A stretch of DNA of 64,000 nt from Rhizoclosmatium globosum. Its lineage: Eukaryota > Chytridiomycota > Chytridiomycetes > Chytridiales > Chytriomycetaceae. The translations under genes and the position numbers were made by a program. The stretch spans positions 248,001-312,000 of the forward strand of contig MCGO01000019.1 of NCBI GenBank assembly GCA_002104985.1, written 5' to 3'. This document shows positions 45,601-59,690 of the stretch, one piece after another (position 1 is the first letter of the stretch; every line of letters starts with the position of its first letter). A model generated the notes under the pieces. It ran no database searches and was not told the DNA's origin. It was given only the letters and a program-made list of their open reading frames with translations.

Positions 45601-48600
45601 CACTGCCAAAAGCTAAAACCACTCAGAATGTATTGTTAAAGGCTGCCCCATGATACTCTGCACCAATTTGGGTGTCTTTTGTGCTTCCTTGAGTCAGTCC
45701 GTTTTTTCAGCAGTCACTTGCACACCAAGAACCACACACTGCCAAAAGCTAAAACCACTCAGAATGTATTGTTAAAGGCTGCCCCATGATATCTGCACCA
45801 ATTTGGGTGTCTTTTGTGCTTCCTTGAGTCAGTCCGTTTTTTCAGCAGTCACTTGCACAGAACCAACCACACACTGCCAAAAGCTAAAACCACTCAGAAT
45901 GTATTGTTAAAGGCTGCCCCATGATACTCTGCACCAATTTGGGTGTCTTTTGTGCTTCCTTGAGTCAGTCCGTTTTTTCAGCAGTCACTTGCACACCAAG
46001 AACCACACACTGCCAAAAGCTAAAACCACTCAGAATGTATTGTTAAAGGCTGCCCCATGATACTCTGCACCAATTTGGGTGTCTTTTGTGCTTCCTTGAG
46101 TCAGTCCGTTTTTTCAGCAGTCACTTGCACAGAACCAACCACACACTGCCAAAAGCTAAAACCACTCAGAATGTATTGTTAAAGGCTGCCCCATGATACT
46201 CTGCACCAATTTGGGTGTCTTTTGTGCTTCCTTGAGTCAGTCCGTTTTTTCAGCAGTCACTTGCACACCAAGAACCACACACTGCCAAAAGCTAAAACCA
46301 CTCAGAATGTATTGTTAAAGGCTGCCCCATGATACTCTGCACCAATTTGGGTGTCTTTTGTGCTTCCTTGAGTCAGTCCGTTTTTTCAGCAGTCACTTGC
46401 ACACAAGAACCACACACTGCCAAAAGCTAAAACCACTCAGAATGTATTGTTAAAGGCTGCCCCATGATACTCTGCACCAATTTGGGTGTCTTTTGTGCTT
46501 CCTTGAGTCAGTCCGTTTTTTCAGCAGTCACTTGCACAGAACCAACCACACACTGCCAAAAGCTAAAACCACTCAGAATGTATTGTTAAAGGCTGCCCCA
46601 TGATACTCTGCACCAATTTGGGTGTCTTTTGTGCTTCCTTGAGTCAGTCCGTTTTTTCAGCAGTCACTTGCACACCAAGAACCACACACTGCCAAAAGCT
46701 AAAACCACTCAGAATGTATTGTTAAAGGCTGCCCCATGATACTCTGCACCAATTTGGGTGTCTTTTGTGCTTCCTTGAGTCAGTCCGTTTTTTCAGCAGT
46801 CACTTGCACAAACCAACCACACACTGCCAAAAGCTAAAACCACTCAGAATGTATTGTTAAAGGCTGCCCCATGATACTCTGCACCAATTTGGGTGTCTTT
46901 TGTGCTTCCTTGAGTCAGTCCGTTTTTTCAGCAGTCACTTGCACACCAAACCACACACTGCCAAAAGCTAAAACCACTCAGAATGTATTGTTAAAGGCTG
47001 CCCCATGATACTCTGCACCAATTTGGGTGTCTTTTGTGCTTCCTTGAGTCAGTCCGTTTTTTCAGCAGTCACTTGCACAGAACCAACCACACACTGCCAA
47101 AAGCTAAAACCACTCAGAATGTATTGTTAAAGGCTGCCCCATGATACTCTGCACCAATTTGGGTGTCTTTTGTGCTTCCTTGAGTCAGTCCGTTTTTTCA
47201 GCAGTCACTTGCACAAAGAACCACACACTGCCAAAAGCTAAAACCACTCAGAATGTATTGTTAAAGGCTGCCCCATGATACTCTGCACCAATTTGGGTGT
47301 CTTTTGTGCTTCCTTGAGTCAGTCCGTTTTTTCAGCAGTCACTTGCACAAACCAACCACACACTGCCAAAAGCTAAAACCACTCAGAATGTATTGTTAAA
47401 GGCTGCCCCATGATACTCTGCACCAATTTGGGTGTCTTTTGTGCTTCCTTGAGTCAGTCCGTTTTTTCAGCAGTCACTTGCACACCAAGAACCACACACT
47501 GCCAAAAGCTAAAACCACTCAGAATGTATTGTTAAAGGCTGCCCCATGATACTCTGCACCAATTTGGGTGTCTTTTGTGCTTCCTTGAGTCAGTCCGTTT
47601 TTTCAGCAGTCACTTGCACACAAGAACCACACACTGCCAAAAGCTAAAACCACTCAGAATGTATTGTTAAAGGCTGCCCCATGATACTCTGCACCAATTT
47701 GGGTGTCTTTTGTGCTTCCTTGAGTCAGTCCGTTTTTTCAGCAGTCACTTGCACACCAACCACACACTGCCAAAAGCTAAAACCACTCAGAATGTATTGT
47801 TAAAGGCTGCCCCATGATACTCTGCACCAATTTGGGTGTCTTTTGTGCTTCCTTGAGTCAGTCCGTTTTTTCAGCAGTCACTTGCACACCAAGAACCACA
47901 CACTGCCAAAAGCTAAAACCACTCAGAATGTATTGTTAAAGGCTGCCCCATGATACTCTGCACCAATTTGGGTGTCTTTTGTGCTTCCTTGAGTCAGTCC
48001 GTTTTTTCAGCAGTCACTTGCACACCAAGAACCACACACTGCCAAAAGCTAAAACCACTCAGAATGTATTGTTAAAGGCTGCCCCATGATACTCTGCACC
48101 AATTTGGGTGTCTTTTGTGCTTCCTTGAGTCAGTCCGTTTTTTCAGCAGTCACTTGCACACCAAGAACCACACACTGCCAAAAGCTAAAACCACTCAGAA
48201 TGTATTGTTAAAGGCTGCCCCATGATACTCTGCACCAATTTGGGTGTCTTTTGTGCTTCCTTGAGTCAGTCCGTTTTTTCAGCAGTCACTTGCACAGAAC
48301 CAACCACACACTGCCAAAAGCTAAAACCACTCAGAATGTATTGTTAAAGGCTGCCCCATGATACTCTGCACCAATTTGGGTGTCTTTTGTGCTTCCTTGA
48401 GTCAGTCCGTTTTTTCAGCAGTCACTTGCACACCAAGAACCACACACTGCCAAAAGCTAAAACCACTCAGAATGTATTGTTAAAGGCTGCCCCATGATAC
48501 TCTGCACCAATTTGGGTGTCTTTTGTGCTTCCTTGAGTCAGTCCGTTTTTTCAGCAGTCACTTGCACAGAACCAACCACACACTGCCAAAAGCTAAAACC

Positions 48601-51600
48601 ACTCAGAATGTATTGTTAAAGGCTGCCCCATGATACTCTGCACCAATTTGGGTGTCTTTTGTGCTTCCTTGAGTCAGTCCGTTTTTTCAGCAGTCACTTG
48701 CACACCAAGAACCACACACTGCCAAAAGCTAAAACCACTCAGAATGTATTGTTAAAGGCTGCCCCATGATACTCTGCACCAATTTGGGTGTCTTTTGTGC
48801 TTCCTTGAGTCAGTCCGTTTTTTCAGCAGTCACTTGCACAGAACCAACCACACACTGCCAAAAGCTAAAACCACTCAGAATGTATTGTTAAAGGCTGCCC
48901 CATGATACTCTGCACCAATTTGGGTGTCTTTTGTGCTTCCTTGAGTCAGTCCGTTTTTTCAGCAGTCACTTGCACACCAAGAACCACACACTGCCAAAAG
49001 CTAAAACCACTCAGAATGTATTGTTAAAGGCTGCCCCATGATACTCTGCACCAATTTGGGTGTCTTTTGTGCTTCCTTGAGTCAGTCCGTTTTTTCAGCA
49101 GTCACTTGCACACCAAGAACCACACACTGCCAAAAGCTAAAACCACTCAGAATGTATTGTTAAAGGCTGCCCCATGATACTCTGCACCAATTTGGGTGTC
49201 TTTTGTGCTTCCTTGAGTCAGTCCGTTTTTTCAGCAGTCACTTGCACAGAACCAACCACACACTGCCAAAAGCTAAAACCACTCAGAATGTATTGTTAAA
49301 GGCTGCCCCATGATACTCTGCACCAATTTGGGTGTCTTTTGTGCTTCCTTGAGTCAGTCCGTTTTTTCAGCAGTCACTTGCACAGAACCAACCACACACT
49401 GCCAAAAGCTAAAACCACTCAGAATGTATTGTTAAAGGCTGCCCCATGATACTCTGCACCAATTTGGGTGTCTTTTGTGCTTCCTTGAGTCAGTCCGTTT
49501 TTTCAGCAGTCACTTGCACACAAGAACCACACACTGCCAAAAGCTAAAACCACTCAGAATGTATTGTTAAAGGCTGCCCCATGATACTCTGCACCAATTT
49601 GGGTGTCTTTTGTGCTTCCTTGAGTCAGTCCGTTTTTTCAGCAGTCACTTGCACACCAAGAACCACACACTGCCAAAAGCTAAAACCACTCAGAATGTAT
49701 TGTTAAAGGCTGCCCCATGATACTCTGCACCAATTTGGGTGTCTTTTGTGCTTCCTTGAGTCAGTCCGTTTTTTCAGCAGTCACTTGCACACCAAGAACC
49801 ACACACTGCCAAAAGCTAAAACCACTCAGAATGTATTGTTAAAGGCTGCCCCATGATACTCTGCACCAATTTGGGTGTCTTTTGTGCTTCCTTGAGTCAG
49901 TCCGTTTTTTCAGCAGTCACTTGCACACCAAGAACCACACACTGCCAAAAGCTAAAACCACTCAGAATGTATTGTTAAAGGCTGCCCCATGATACTCTGC
50001 ACCAATTTGGGTGTCTTTTGTGCTTCCTTGAGTCAGTCCGTTTTTTCAGCAGTCACTTGCACAGAACCAACCACACACTGCCAAAAGCTAAAACCACTCA
50101 GAATGTATTGTTAAAGGCTGCCCCATGATACTCTGCACCAATTTGGGTGTCTTTTGTGCTTCCTTGAGTCAGTCCGTTTTTTCAGCAGTCACTTGCACAC
50201 CAAGAACCACACACTGCCAAAAGCTAAAACCACTCAGAATGTATTGTTAAAGGCTGCCCCATGATACTCTGCACCAATTTGGGTGTCTTTTGTGCTTCCT
50301 TGAGTCAGTCCGTTTTTTCAGCAGTCACTTGCACACCAAACCACACACTGCCAAAAGCTAAAACCACTCAGAATGTATTGTTAAAGGCTGCCCCATGATA
50401 CTCTGCACCAATTTGGGTGTCTTTTGTGCTTCCTTGAGTCAGTCCGTTTTTTCAGCAGTCACTTGCACACCAAGAACCACACACTGCCAAAAGCTAAAAC
50501 CACTCAGAATGTATTGTTAAAGGCTGCCCCATGATACTCTGCACCAATTTGGGTGTCTTTTGTGCTTCCTTGAGTCAGTCCGTTTTTTCAGCAGTCACTT
50601 GCACAGAACCAACCACACACTGCCAAAAGCTAAAACCACTCAGAATGTATTGTTAAAGGCTGCCCCATGATACTCTGCACCAATTTGGGTGTCTTTTGTG
50701 CTTCCTTGAGTCAGTCCGTTTTTTCAGCAGTCACTTGCACACAAGAACCACACACTGCCAAAAGCTAAAACCACTCAGAATGTATTGTTAAAGGCTGCCC
50801 CATGATACTCTGCACCAATTTGGGTGTCTTTTGTGCTTCCTTGAGTCAGTCCGTTTTTTCAGCAGTCACTTGCACACCAAGAACCACACACTGCCAAAAG
50901 CTAAAACCACTCAGAATGTATTGTTAAAGGCTGCCCCATGATACTCTGCACCAATTTGGGTGTCTTTTGTGCTTCCTTGAGTCAGTCCGTTTTTTCAGCA
51001 GTCACTTGCACACCAAACCACACACTGCCAAAAGCTAAAACCACTCAGAATGTATTGTTAAAGGCTGCCCCATGATACTCTGCACCAATTTGGGTGTCTT
51101 TTGTGCTTCCTTGAGTCAGTCCGTTTTTTCAGCAGTCACTTGCACAGAACCAACCACACACTGCCAAAAGCTAAAACCACTCAGAATGTATTGTTAAAGG
51201 CTGCCCCATGATACTCTGCACCAATTTGGGTGTCTTTTGTGCTTCCTTGAGTCAGTCCGTTTTTTCAGCAGTCACTTGCACACAAGAACCACACACTGCC
51301 AAAAGCTAAAACCACTCAGAATGTATTGTTAAAGGCTGCCCCATGATACTCTGCACCAATTTGGGTGTCTTTTGTGCTTCCTTGAGTCAGTCCGTTTTTT
51401 CAGCAGTCACTTGCACAACCAACCACACACTGCCAAAAGCTAAAACCACTCAGAATGTATTGTTAAAGGCTGCCCCATGATACTCTGCACCAATTTGGGT
51501 GTCTTTTGTGCTTCCTTGAGTCAGTCCGTTTTTTCAGCAGTCACTTGCACACCAAGAACCACACACTGCCAAAAGCTAAAACCACTCAGAATGTATTGTT

Positions 51601-54600
51601 AAAGGCTGCCCCATGATACTCTGCACCAATTTGGGTGTCTTTTGTGCTTCCTTGAGTCAGTCCGTTTTTTCAGCAGTCACTTGCACACCAAGAACCACAC
51701 ACTGCCAAAAGCTAAAACCACTCAGAATGTATTGTTAAAGGCTGCCCCATGATACTCTGCACCAATTTGGGTGTCTTTTGTGCTTCCTTGAGTCAGTCCG
51801 TTTTTTCAGCAGTCACTTGCACAGAACAACCACACACTGCCAAAAGCTAAAACCACTCAGAATGTATTGTTAAAGGCTGCCCCATGATACTCTGCACCAA
51901 TTTGGGTGTCTTTTGTGCTTCCTTGAGTCAGTCCGTTTTTTCAGCAGTCACTTGCACACCAAACCACACACTGCCAAAAGCTAAAACCACTCAGAATGTA
52001 TTGTTAAAGGCTGCCCCATGATACTCTGCACCAATTTGGGTGTCTTTTGTGCTTCCTTGAGTCAGTCCGTTTTTTCAGCAGTCACTTGCACACCAAGAAC
52101 CACACACTGCCAAAAGCTAAAACCACTCAGAATGTATTGTTAAAGGCTGCCCCATGATACTCTGCACCAATTTGGGTGTCTTTTGTGCTTCCTTGAGTCA
52201 GTCCGTTTTTTCAGCAGTCACTTGCACACCAAGAACCACACACTGCCAAAAGCTAAAACCACTCAGAATGTATTGTTAAAGGCTGCCCCATGATACTCTG
52301 CACCAATTTGGGTGTCTTTTGTGCTTCCTTGAGTCAGTCCGTTTTTTCAGCAGTCACTTGCACACCAAGAACCACACACTGCCAAAAGCTAAAACCACTC
52401 AGAATGTATTGTTAAAGGCTGCCCCATGATACTCTGCACCAATTTGGGTGTCTTTTGTGCTTCCTTGAGTCAGTCCGTTTTTTCAGCAGTCACTTGCACA
52501 GAACCAACCACACACTGCCAAAAGCTAAAACCACTCAGAATGTATTGTTAAAGGCTGCCCCATGATACTCTGCACCAATTTGGGTGTCTTTTGTGCTTCC
52601 TTGAGTCAGTCCGTTTTTTCAGCAGTCACTTGCACACCAAGAACCACACACTGCCAAAAGCTAAAACCACTCAGAATGTATTGTTAAAGGCTGCCCCATG
52701 ATATTCTGCACCAATTTGGGTGTCTTTTGTGCTTCCTTGAGTCAGTCCGTTTTTTCAGCAGTCACTTGCACACCAAGAACCACACACTGCCAAAAGCTAA
52801 AACCACTCAGAATGTATTGTTAAAGGCTGCCCCATGATACTCTGCACCAATTTGGGTGTCTTTTGTGCTTCCTTGAGTCAGTCCGTTTTTTCAGCAGTCA
52901 CTTGCACACCAAGAACCACACACTGCCAAAAGCTAAAACCACTCAGAATGTATTGTTAAAGGCTGCCCCATGATACTCTGCACCAATTTGGGTGTCTTTT
53001 GTGCTTCCTTGAGTCAGTCCGTTTTTTCAGCAGTCACTTGCACAGAACCAACCACACACTGCCAAAAGCTAAAACCACTCAGAATGTATTGTTAAAGGCT
53101 GCCCCATGATACTCTGCACCAATTTGGGTGTCTTTTGTGCTTCCTTGAGTCAGTCCGTTTTTTCAGCAGTCACTTGCACACCAAACCACACACTGCCAAA
53201 AGCTAAAACCACTCAGAATGTATTGTTAAAGGCTGCCCCATGATACTCTGCACCAATTTGGGTGTCTTTTGTGCTTCCTTGAGTCAGTCCGTTTTTTCAG
53301 CAGTCACTTGCACAGAACCAACCACACACTGCCAAAAGCTAAAACCACTCAGAATGTATTGTTAAAGGCTGCCCCATGATACTCTGCACCAATTTGGGTG
53401 TCTTTTGTGCTTCCTTGAGTCAGTCCGTTTTTTCAGCAGTCACTTGCACAGAACCAACCACACACTGCCAAAAGCTAAAACCACTCAGAATGTATTGTTA
53501 AAGGCTGCCCCATGATACTCTGCACCAATTTGGGTGTCTTTTGTGCTTCCTTGAGTCAGTCCGTTTTTTCAGCAGTCACTTGCACACAAGAACCACACAC
53601 TGCCAAAAGCTAAAACCACTCAGAATGTATTGTTAAAGGCTGCCCCATGATACTCTGCACCAATTTGGGTGTCTTTTGTGCTTCCTTGAGTCAGTCCGTT
53701 TTTTCAGCAGTCACTTGCACACCAAGAACCACACACTGCCAAAAGCTAAAACCACTCAGAATGTATTGTTAAAGGCTGCCCCATGATACTCTGCACCAAT
53801 TTGGGTGTCTTTTGTGCTTCCTTGAGTCAGTCCGTTTTTTCAGCAGTCACTTGCACACCAAGAACCACACACTGCCAAAAGCTAAAACCACTCAGAATGT
53901 ATTGTTAAAGGCTGCCCCATGATACTCTGCACCAATTTGGGTGTCTTTTGTGCTTCCTTGAGTCAGTCCGTTTTTTCAGCAGTCACTTGCACACCAAGAA
54001 CCACACACTGCCAAAAGCTAAAACCACTCAGAATGTATTGTTAAAGGCTGCCCCATGATACTCTGCACCAATTTGGGTGTCTTTTGTGCTTCCTTGAGTC
54101 AGTCCGTTTTTTCAGCAGTCACTTGCACACCAAGAACCACACACTGCCAAAAGCTAAAACCACTCAGAATGTATTGTTAAAGGCTGCCCCATGATACTCT
54201 GCACCAATTTGGGTGTCTTTTGTGCTTCCTTGAGTCAGTCCGTTTTTTCAGCAGTCACTTGCACACAAGAACCACACACTGCCAAAAGCTAAAACCACTC
54301 AGAATGTATTGTTAAAGGCTGCCCCATGATACTCTGCACCAATTTGGGTGTCTTTTGTGCTTCCTTGAGTCAGTCCGTTTTTTCAGCAGTCACTTGCACA
54401 GAACCAACCACACACTGCCAAAAGCTAAAACCACTCAGAATGTATTGTTAAAGGCTGCCCCATGATATTCTGCACCAATTTGGGTGTCTTTTGTGCTTCC
54501 TTGAGTCAGTCCGTTTTTTCAGCAGTCACTTGCACACCAAGAACCACACACTGCCAAAAGCTAAAACCACTCAGAATGTATTGTTAAAGGCTGCCCCATG

Positions 54601-56003
54601 ATACTCTGCACCAATTTGGGTGTCTTTTGTGCTTCCTTGAGTCAGTCCGTTTTTTCAGCAGTCACTTGCACACCAAGAACCACACACTGCCAAAAGCTAA
54701 AACCACTCAGAATGTATTGTTAAAGGCTGCCCCATGATACTCTGCACCAATTTGGGTGTCTTTTGTGCTTCCTTGAGTCAGTCCGTTTTTTCAGCAGTCA
54801 CTTGCACAGAACCAACCACACACTGCCAAAAGCTAAAACCACTCAGAATGTATTGTTAAAGGCTGCCCCATGATATTCTGCACCAATTTGGGTGTCTTTT
54901 GTGCTTCCTTGAGTCAGTCCGTTTTTTCAGCAGTCACTTGCACACCAAGAACCACACACTGCCAAAAGCTAAAACCACTCAGAATGTATTGTTAAAGGCT
55001 GCCCCATGATACTCTGCACCAATTTGGGTGTCTTTTGTGCTTCCTTGAGTCAGTCCGTTTTTTCAGCAGTCACTTGCACACCAAGAACCACACACTGCCA
55101 AAAGCTAAAACCACTCAGAATGTATTGTTAAAGGCTGCCCCATGATATTCTGCACCAATTTGGGTGTCTTTTGTGCTTCCTTGAGTCAGTCCGTTTTTTC
55201 AGCAGTCACTTGCACACCAAGAACCACACACTGCCAAAAGCTAAAACCACTCAGAATGTATTGTTAAAGGCTGCCCCATGATATCTGCACCAATTTGGGT
55301 GTCTTTTGTGCTTCCTTGAGTCAGTCCGTTTTTTCAGCAGTCACTTGCACACCAAGAACCACACACTGCCAAAAGCTAAAACCACTCAGAATGTATTGTT
55401 AAAGGCTGCCCCATGATACTCTGCACCAATTTGGGTGTCTTTTGTGCTTCCTTGAGTCAGTCCGTTTTTTCAGCAGTCACTTGCACAGAACCAACCACAC
55501 ACTGCCAAAAGCTAAAACCACTCAGAATGTATTGTTAAAGGCTGCCCCATGATATTCTGCACCAATTTGGGTGTCTTTTGTGCTTCCTTGAGTCAGTCCG
55601 TTTTTTCAGCAGTCACTTGCACACCAAGAACCACACACTGCCAAAAGCTAAAACCACTCAGAATGTATTGTTAAAGGCTGCCCCATCACATTCTGCACCA
55701 ATTTGGGTGTCTTTTGTGCTTCCTTGAGTCAGTCCGTTTTTTCAGCACTTGCACACCAAGAACCACACACTGCCAAACGCAAAAACCACTCAGAATGTAT
55801 TGTTAAAGGCTGCCCCATCACATTCTGCACCAATTTGGGTGTCTTTTGTGCTTCCTTGAGTCAGTCCGTTTTTTCAGCAATCACTTGCACACCAAGAACC
55901 ACACACTGCCAAACGCTAAAACCACTCAGAATGTATTGTTAAAGGCTGCCCCATCACATTCTGCACCAATTTGGGTGTCTTTTGTGCTTCCTTGAATCAG
56001 TCC
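42621..56003. repeat. 13.4-kb satellite array, about 136-bp monomer, roughly 98 copies
   Basis: Head-to-tail monomers run without interruption; successive copies of GCACCAATTTGGGTG are 135-136 bases apart (for example 46067 and 46203). Two spacer variants, CACACCAAGAACC and CACAGAACCAACC, are intermingled and often alternate. The first full units carry CCATCACATTCTGC, the bulk (about 45510-55600) carries CCATGATACTCTGC, and the last units revert through CCATGATATTCTGC to CCATCACATTCTGC. The first unit is shortened and the last diverges at 55995-56003. No gene is present; long open frames are periodic artefacts. This is typical of centromeric, pericentromeric or other heterochromatic satellite; which one cannot be told here. 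Confidence 0.97.
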
Positions 56004-56800
56004 AGCTGAGTTGTCTCCATTTAAAAAGGTTGTCCAGAGCAGTTAATGCTTCCACCAAGAGTATTACTAAGTATTTTCAAGAAATGATTTCCCCCAAATG
56101 GAGATCAATCTTTGTGGAGTATATTTAACTTGCACACATTGTTAATAGAAGTCATGACCAAGTCTCGGTTTAAGAACAGTGTACATGATTGGGTTGTGAT
56201 TGAATTTGCTGAAGATGAGGACAAGACAGAAGATCAGATCAGCGGCAGATAATTAATATTTATTCATATAATATGCCACTAAACAACAGCCACACCAACA
56301 TCCACTGCTTCCAACATCCAACCCCACACCAGCTAAAATAATTCTACCAAATATAGCTTCTAATCAATGCCGTCCAAGTATACGCTGCCACTGTCTCCAC
56401 TTTCAGATTGACATCAAAGTTTTTGTTCGCAAACACAGCTGCATTGCAACATTGTTGTTTAAGGCAAAGAGATGTTAAAGTGGTAAGGTTTGACATGCCG
56501 TGTGTAGTTGGATTGACACTGTTATTGTGTCACTTTTCTTTCTTTTTCTCTTGAAATATTAACCATCACAAGTAAGAACTCTTCCTTCTCACCCCTGAAA
56601 ACCATCTTGAATATTCCGACTATTCGGTAGAATATTCAATAGTCTTGTGCAACGCACTTGGCAAGCACAATTTTGAGGACGGCAGGGGTGTCTTTCATTC
56701 AATAATGACATACTCACGCAATATTTGTGCTGGTGATACAATACGCAATGGAGAGTCAATCAATTCAAGAGAATCACAGGGCAATGTGCATCAGAAGGGC
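56004..56800. other. AT-rich non-coding flank of the satellite
   Basis: No recognisable gene, RNA or repeat. The open frame beginning at 56645 has no family features and extends into the inverted-repeat element. Confidence 0.5.
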
Positions 56801-56814
56801 TGCTATTGTTTTTG

Positions 56815-58070
56815 GTTCAAATATGGATGTTTTGACAATGGAAGATTCTATTTGGGACCCCCCCTCCCAAACAAGCACATATCCTCCCCCTCCCAAATAG
56901 TCTTTGGATGCTTATTTGAGTCGTACCATTGTTTTAATCGTACAAAGTGTTATAACATTTCTATTTCAATCTGGACTGTTTCTGGACTTAACTTTATTGG
57001 AGTTCTTGGTTTTCGTTACTTCCTTTTTAGCTCTTGTCTTAATTGATTCCACAGAGCTGTTTTTGCGCCTTAGAAGAAGGTCTTCCTTCTCCGCGTTATA
57101 GAGGTGAATCAAAGGTTTGTTAAATTGGGAGACTAACTTGAATATGCTAACTTACCACAAGATCTTCCCAAATTTCCCCAAATCTTTCGATGCTGCTATT
57201 AAATACAAGCTGTAACTTATTCCGTCAAATTGTTGATGATAATCAATGCGAGAAATGGAGGGTATGAGGACTTGGCGCTTTGTAAAAAGGATGCTCGGCC
57301 AGGAATAATCAAAGAATTGATGGCAGATGTGGTAAAGTTCAGTTCCATTAGTTGAAAATGGCTTGCATGAAGGTAGACATTGAAGAACCTCTCACAGTCG
57401 GAATCCATGAGAGACTTACTTAACTAGTCATTGCTTTTAGCCTTCAGCGAGTAACATTGTATTAAATTCTTGAAGGGTGTGGTTTCACTTGCCTTTTCTA
57501 CGTTGTTTATATAACGGCTTTCATATAAACTGAACAGGCTTTAAATCTTGCTTTTTAGCATGAGCATTGTAAAGGACTGTGAGAGGAAGAGATGATGCGC
57601 ATGGAACACGTCAATCTTTTGTTTCCAGAGCAATCTGTTTTAGTAGTCAGAAAACTCGTCAATAATTGAGATGTATATCATGCTGTTGTTAGACAGAGGG
57701 CACACGAATTCAATGTGAGTACGTGAGATCCAACTCCAGTTTCAGCGTCCAGGCTGAGAAATGCCTTTTCAATTGTTGGCAGCATAACATTGATCCAGCC
57801 ATTGGTGTGCTTTTATCTTGTTGCAAGCGATACCTGCCACCCACCTGAAAGAGACTCATTCGTCCAAACTTTGTGCACAACAAATTGGTCAAAATTCAAG
57901 AAGATTATAAGGTTTCTGTCTTTGTTTTGTTTATTATACAATTAAAACAATGGTACGACTCGATCACGCATCCAAAGTGGGGGAGGACATGTGCTTGTTG
58001 CATTGAGGGGCTCAAATAAGGGCAGGACAGGGGGTCCCAAATAGAATCTTCCTTTGACAATCATTCAAAC
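56815..58070. mobile_element. Element or relic with about 130-bp inverted repeats
   Basis: The segment 56830-56965 (AAGATTCTATTTGGGACCCC, CAAGCACATATCCTCCCCC, CTTTGGATGC, GAGTCGTACCATTGTTTTAAT) recurs in inverted orientation at about 57930-58065 with small differences. The intervening roughly 960 bp shows no protein family. This arrangement fits a non-autonomous DNA transposon or foldback relic; the boundaries and target duplication are unclear. Confidence 0.65.
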
Positions 58071-58074
58071 AACC

Positions 58075-59223
58075 AACCAGACGGTAACTTGCTATTCAAC
58101 AAGCTTGCTATAACACACCTACAACAATTTACTTAGTTGAGCAAATGAGCTGCCGAGCATAACAAGTTTGAGCAGTTTCCTTGAGAGTACCTTATCTTCT
58201 TTGACGAAGCCGCTTGGAATGAAAAGTTGTTGCAAAGACACTTTGGAATTTTGGTAATAGGCCACTGTGCTGCTATCTCTGCCCCGTTTGTGTGAGGTAC
58301 TTGGTTTTCCATAGTTGCTGTCACAAGCCTTTCTCATAGCTTCTTAGAATTATCTGTCAAAAAAGGAGCTCTCAATGGGGATGAAGCTAATCCTTTTACA
58401 TTGGATGTATTGGTATATAGTGATTCCTTGATGCAACTACTTCTTCATTGATTCAGAGCTTCCAATATGCAATTGTTATCTGGGACCTAATTTAATCAGT
58501 ATACATGATAATGCATCTGCCTTTTCTCCCTCACTTGTTGATTCTTGTTACCAATATTGCTATTACAGATGAACAAGAAACTCTTCTCTACACCCAGACT
58601 TTATCACGTTGCTAGCCTTGGGAAGTTTTGAACCTCATCAAGTTGGAAGGTTTATTCTGAGTTTAGCTTATGCTGTAACTTCTTGTGATAACTCCTTTAT
58701 TTACGGCACTGCAAAAAGATGGGAAGAGAAAGGAAAAGAAAGATCTCAGTAGTAGTTCCCATACAAAGCACAAATCGTTTAAGGCATCATGCATTTCATC
58801 CCAAACATTCAAGGAACAGATGCAACACACAACAGCAAAATTTTAGTTGGCCAAAGATCTCAAGAAATGGCTTATCAAAGTCCAATTCAAAATCGTTCAC
58901 ATTACTTTCCAACTCCTAACCCACATAGGTGACTTTATAAATCATTTTCGGACAAAAATATTCATGGATTTGTAGCCATTTCTTTTGTCCATTTTTGCTA
59001 CTTTTGGTTTCTGAAAAAGGCGCAATTTGGCAGTACCACTCTGGGTTGAGATTCACACCCACAATTATTTGCAACATTTTCAAATAATTTGATATATTAT
59101 TTCATTTGTCTTCCCATCAAATCATTTTGGGGCCTTTGCATTGATTGTGTGCACAAGATTGAATAAATAGTTCCAAACCTTTGCATCTACATATGTGTAC
59201 TTCTTTTTTCGAATCTTAGCAGT
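58075..59223. other. Gene-poor AT-rich stretch
   Basis: No coding potential or RNA gene recognised; simple AT-rich sequence between two mobile-element remains. Confidence 0.45.
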
Positions 59224-59226
59224 TAA

Positions 59227-59690
59227 GAGGCTGTTTCAAGTATTTTCTCCCATCTCTTTTCTTCAAAAAATCAGACCTCTTTTCTTTTCCTGTTGCAAGT
59301 ATGTATATAAACAACAATGTTACCACACCTTGGCTCTCTATATCCAACGTATCTAATTACACTTGAATGGTAACTACATCATATGGCATCAGCATATGTG
59401 AGAGAAAGGACTTTCTCAAATACTGCCACAGATCACAATAATCCTACCGCAATAGCAGAGTTAATTTCTACTGAAGGATAAGCTGATTCATGGGGTGAAG
59501 ATATGATATGTTGATGGATTTTCAGTGGAAAAGGGGAGAAAAAGAGGTGAATTTGGAAAAAGAGGAAACAAAAGAGGTTCAGAACCTCTTTTCTTTTTGC
59601 AGGAAAAATAGCACCTCTTTTATGGTGGCAGCCAATCAGATTTTTTCTTTGAAAAAAAGAGGACCTATTAAAAATACTTGAAACAGCCCC
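59227..59690. mobile_element. Tourist-like MITE (PIF/Harbinger type)
   Basis: A 464-bp segment begins GAGGCTGTTTCAAGTATTTT and ends with the inverted equivalent (AAAATACTTGAAACAGCCCC). It is flanked by the trinucleotide TAA on both sides (59224-59226 and 59691-59693). A 3-bp TWA duplication with GGGC-like termini is characteristic of PIF/Harbinger MITEs. There is no coding content; subterminal CCTCTTTT-type blocks also recur in inverted orientation. Confidence 0.7.

Noticed and set aside
42621..56003. A CRISPR array
   Set aside because: There are no unique spacers; the whole 136-bp unit repeats, in a eukaryotic setting with spliced genes.
56645..57101. Open frames next to the satellite
   Set aside because: No family features, and they overlap the arm of the inverted-repeat element.
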